From positions 1 to 15,330 of the forward strand of contig JAHWKO010000052.1 of assembly GCA_019347855.1 (NCBI GenBank): a stretch of 15,330 nt of DNA, given 5' to 3'. The DNA is from Actinomycetota bacterium (lineage in GTDB: Bacteria > Actinomycetota > Nitriliruptoria > Nitriliruptorales > JAHWKO01). The position numbers and the translations under genes are program-made. Every line of letters begins with the position of its first letter. Positions within the stretch are counted from its first letter, which is position 1. Below, one piece after another: positions 12,909 to 15,330 of this stretch. Below the pieces are notes generated by a model, which searched no databases, had not been told where the DNA came from, and worked only from the letters and a program-made list of their open reading frames with translations.

Positions 12909-15330
12909 ATGAGCGCCACCGACACCCACGCACGTGCGATGCGCCAGTTCGCCGCGTCCGGCGATGTCGCCAAGACGCGTGCCGTGTTCGACCGGATGCG
13001 CGCGGCGGGGGTCGACCCCGACCGTGAGCACTACGCGATCCTGCTCGAGGCCTACAGCAAGGGGGGCCAGCTCGATCAGGCCCGCGAGGTCCTCGTCTCG
13101 ATGCGCGAGGCCGATCTGTCGCCAGGAGACGAGGAGTGGGCCGAGATCGTCAAGGGCTTCGCCCGTCAGCGCCGCTACGACGAGGCCGCTGACACGCTCG
13201 ACCGGATGTCGGACCAGGGGATCCGGCTCGGCCCCGAGGTCGCGCGGGACCTGCTGAGCGTCTACCTCGCGGCCGGGAAGCTGCGCGTCGCGCGACAGCT
13301 GCTCCACCAGGTCGCGGAGGCCGGGCTCGAGGTCCGCCCGACCGACTACGAACACCTGTTGCAGGCGTACCTCCAGCAACAGGCTCCCAACCCGGTCGAG
13401 GAGATCATCGAACTGATGCTGGGCGCCGGACTCCGACCCAACGACGAGCAGGTCGAGGAGGCCGTTGCGGTCTACACCCACCACGAGCAGCTCGAGCGCG
13501 CCTCGCGCCTGCTGGACCGGCTCGCGGGGCTCCGCGAGACGGCCTCGGCGGGGGCGTACGCGGAGCTGATGAGGTCCCACGCCGAGGCGGGCGACCTGGA
13601 CGCGGTGCAGAGCGTCCGGGACCGGATGCGCCAGGCGGGGGTCGAGCCCAATTCGCTGCACCGGAACGTCGCCCTGGCGGCAGCCACCGAGGCGGGGGCG
13701 TTGGACGCGGCCTGGGACACGGCGGTCGAGCTCGCCGAGGCCGGACAGGTCCCGACCACCGAGAACCTGCTGAAGCTGTTCGACAGCACGCTGTCGGCGA
13801 AGCTCGTGGACCGCGCGATGGGTGCGATCGAGTGGATGGTGATGCTCGGCATGCAGCCGCAGCCGGGCCACATCTCGGCCGTCGTCAACGCGCTCCTGCG
13901 CCCCGGTCGGGTGGACGATGCCGCCGCGTTCCTCGATCGGCTGAAGCGGGACGGGATGGCGGTCGAGGACCGGCACCGGCGCGCGCTGGTCAGCGGGTAC
14001 GTCCGTGCCGGACGGTTCGAGGAGGCGATCGCGCTGCTGGAGAGCGGCGTCGGCTTCGACCCGAAGCAGGTCGGCCCCCTGCTGGGTGGTCTCGCGAAGA
14101 AGGGACGGATCGACGATGCCGTCCAGCTGATCGACCGCGCGCTCGCCGCCGGCGAGCCGCCGCCCGTCGCCAACACCGGCGACGTCATCACCGGGCTGGT
14201 CCGCCGCGACCGGTACGACGACGCGCAGGCGCTCGCTGACCGGCTGCTCGAGGCCGGGGCGCAGGTGACCGAGCCTCGGCTCCGTGAGCTCCTCTGGGCC
14301 TACGCCAAGGCGACGAACGAGGAGCGCACGCGCGCGGTGTACGGGATGTTCGAGCGGGCCGGGATCCAGACGGACGACCGCCACGAGGCGGCGCTGCGCT
14401 GGGCGGCGGGGGAGACACCGCGACGCCTCGAGGGTGACCGGGAGGACTTCGAGCCCGAGGTCGTCTCGCGACCCGGGGAGCCCGAGACCACCGCTCACGA
14501 GGGCACCGCAGGCGAGATGGCCGCGAGCGCCCCCGAGCCGCAGCCGGAACCGGCACCCGAGCCGGAGCCCGCGCCGGATCCAGCGCCCGAGCCCAGCCCG
14601 GAACCGGCTCCGGAGCCCGCTCCGGAGCCGACGGTCCCGCGCCCCGACGTGCCCGACGAGGTTCCGGACGAGGTGCCACCCCCACGTCGTGAGACCCCCG
14701 ACGAGGCGCCCCAGGAGGTCCCCGGCCCCACTCCGTCTCCGACGCCGGACGAACGGGTGGCGGCGGCCGACGAGTACGTCGTGGTCCTGGTCGGGATGCT
14801 CGGCGAGGCCCGCGGGTCCTTCGAGGAGAAAGTCGCCGGGGTGATCGACCGTGACCTGCTGGGTCGCGACCGCGCGATCCGTCTCATCAGCGCCCTGATC
14901 GAGGATGAGGTCGAGCAGGCCATCGAGGACGCCGTCGAGGACCAGGCCAGCGCCGCCCAGCGTCTCGAGGGGCTGCTGGCCGGCGACCAGGTGCCCGAGC
15001 AGGGCAAGCGCGGCCTGGCCATCGCGCTGGCCGCGGTCAACGGCGAGCGCGTCGAGGTCGTCCCACCCGATTCCCGCCTCCCGCAGGAGCGCCCCGATCG
15101 CGGGGGCGGTGTCGGTGAAGGTCGCCCGCCAGCCCAGACGGCGGGCCCGCGCCTCGCCGGCGACCAGGAGCGCGACGGCGGCGCCGTCGGTGGCGGTGTC
15201 GATCGCGAGCACGTTCACCACGGTCGCTCCTCCAGGGCGGCCCGCGTCGCCTCCCATCCCGCGCCGGTCAGCACGACCCGGATCGTCCGGCCGTCCTGCG
15301 CCCCGGAGCGCTCGAACGCGAGGCTGGCGA
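12909..15330 (+). CDS. Pentatricopeptide-repeat-like protein (3' end unresolved)
   Basis: ATG 12909, with GAGGAA at 12898-12903, opens a frame that never stops in the window. Residues 4-489 align as fourteen PPR-like repeats: 4-38, 39-73 and so on in a strict 35-residue phase, except one of 31 (354-384). Recurrent marks are Tyr/hydrophobic at position 4, Leu at 7, Gly/aromatic near 10-11, D18, A20, G31 and P34, as in REHYAILLEAYSKGGQLD. Positions 5 and 35 do not follow the plant N/T/S-D/N RNA code well. A PEP-rich linker (about 541-578) and an acidic helical region (about 614-705) follow. Coding-like sequence ends near 15040 (about residue 711); beyond it the frame is antisense to tsaB and tsaE. 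TPR-like protein binding is the alternative to RNA binding. Confidence 0.8.
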   Translation, partial: MSATDTHARAMRQFAASGDVAKTRAVFDRMRAAGVDPDREHYAILLEAYSKGGQLDQAREVLVSMREADLSPGDEEWAEIVKGFARQRRYDEAADTLDRMSDQGIRLGPEVARDLLSVYLAAGKLRVARQLLHQVAEAGLEVRPTDYEHLLQAYLQQQAPNPVEEIIELMLGAGLRPNDEQVEEAVAVYTHHEQLERASRLLDRLAGLRETASAGAYAELMRSHAEAGDLDAVQSVRDRMRQAGVEPNSLHRNVALAAATEAGALDAAWDTAVELAEAGQVPTTENLLKLFDSTLSAKLVDRAMGAIEWMVMLGMQPQPGHISAVVNALLRPGRVDDAAAFLDRLKRDGMAVEDRHRRALVSGYVRAGRFEEAIALLESGVGFDPKQVGPLLGGLAKKGRIDDAVQLIDRALAAGEPPPVANTGDVITGLVRRDRYDDAQALADRLLEAGAQVTEPRLRELLWAYAKATNEERTRAVYGMFERAGIQTDDRHEAALRWAAGETPRRLEGDREDFEPEVVSRPGEPETTAHEGTAGEMAASAPEPQPEPAPEPEPAPDPAPEPSPEPAPEPAPEPTVPRPDVPDEVPDEVPPPRRETPDEAPQEVPGPTPSPTPDERVAAADEYVVVLVGMLGEARGSFEEKVAGVIDRDLLGRDRAIRLISALIEDEVEQAIEDAVEDQASAAQRLEGLLAGDQVPEQGKRGLAIALAAVNGERVEVVPPDSRLPQERPDRGGGVGEGRPPAQTAGPRLAGDQERDGGAVGGGVDREHVHHGRSSRAARVASHPAPVSTTRIVRPSCAPERSNARLA
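15039..15218 (-). pseudogene. tsaB: TsaB N-terminal fragment (truncated at about residue 60)
   Basis: On the minus strand GTG 15218 begins MNVLAIDTATDGAAVALL and continues through TDTAPAIGALLREAGIGWDD to LDALAV (residue 60, 15041-15039). This is the start of TsaB, the partner of TsaD in forming the t6A37 modification of tRNAs: the ASKHA IDTAT motif, the central helix and the conserved DLDALAV strand. The next element should be the G-GPGSFTGLR loop. It is absent; the frame instead reads DRGQRDGQ and becomes the antisense of the PPR-like gene. The start overlaps the upstream TsaE stop (GTGA, 15218-15215), a normal arrangement. Either tsaB was truncated by rearrangement or the junction is an assembly artefact. 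Confidence 0.7.
15215..15330 (-). CDS. tsaE: C-terminal end of TsaE-like tRNA threonylcarbamoyladenosine ATPase (partial)
   Basis: The minus-strand frame enters from the right edge and ends at TGA 15217-15215. Its 37 residues (ASLAFERSGAQDGRTIRV, then a Gly-Trp and Glu/Ala-rich end) resemble the last strand and helix of TsaE. No P-loop is in the window. The call depends mainly on the GTGA overlap with tsaB, because tsaE-tsaB is a standard actinobacterial pair. TsaE is the ATPase that resets the TsaB-TsaD complex in t6A synthesis. Confidence 0.6.
   Translation of the reverse strand, partial: ASLAFERSGAQDGRTIRVVLTGAGWEATRAALEERPW

Noticed and set aside
12099..15257. Minus-strand open frame of over 1000 codons opposite dapB and the PPR-like gene
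   Set aside because: It is an antisense shadow of high-GC codon usage over genes with clear motifs. Only its first ~60 codons, matching TsaB, are meaningful.

Overview
The window is a very GC-rich (about 70% by eye) stretch with GTG/TTG starts, strong G/C third positions and the order nusA-ylxR-infB-ylxP-rbfA-nrnA-truB-ribF-rpsO-pnp-M16 peptidase-dapB. This order is characteristic of Actinomycetota. A deep-branching, non-Streptomyces lineage (for example Nitriliruptoria-like) is my inference from the protein sequences; I could not run a search.

Layout. Positions 1-6978 (+) are a tightly packed translation/RNA operon: the NusA tail, YlxR, IF2, a DUF503 protein (YlxP), RbfA, a DHH phosphoesterase (NrnA), TruB and RibF. 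From ylxP to truB every junction overlaps by 1 or 4 bases. The exception is truB/ribF, where two 68-bp palindromic units were inserted in tandem. Each unit recreates the GTGA stop/start overlap and encodes a 23-residue peptide. Positions 6979-7653 hold two tiny ORFs linked by ATGA overlaps and then a stand-alone receiver-domain response regulator, which is not part of the usual gene order. Positions 7654-8158 are a structured leader and rpsO. A second structured leader precedes pnp (8340-10706). A short tandem repeat, a strong hairpin and a recurring GTACCCTGG motif separate pnp from an M16 zinc peptidase gene, which is followed by dapB.

Directly behind dapB, with its own Shine-Dalgarno, is a gene for a protein of at least about 711 residues. 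It carries fourteen PPR-like repeats, thirteen of them exactly 35 residues long. PPR proteins are common in plant organelles and scarce in bacteria. The reading frame has no stop before the window ends.

The last ~290 bases carry, on the minus strand, the end of a TsaE-like gene overlapping (GTGA) the start of tsaB. TsaB similarity stops after about 60 residues, exactly where the plus-strand PPR gene stops looking like coding sequence. The junction near 15040 is therefore either a real deletion/rearrangement or an assembly chimera.

Functionally the genes cover transcription-translation coupling (NusA), initiation (IF2), 30S maturation (RbfA, S15), tRNA modification (TruB, TsaE/TsaB), RNA and nanoRNA turnover (PNPase, NrnA), flavin synthesis (RibF) and lysine/diaminopimelate synthesis (DapB). 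The most unusual items are the PPR-like protein, the coding palindromic units, the orphan receiver and the broken junction near 15040.
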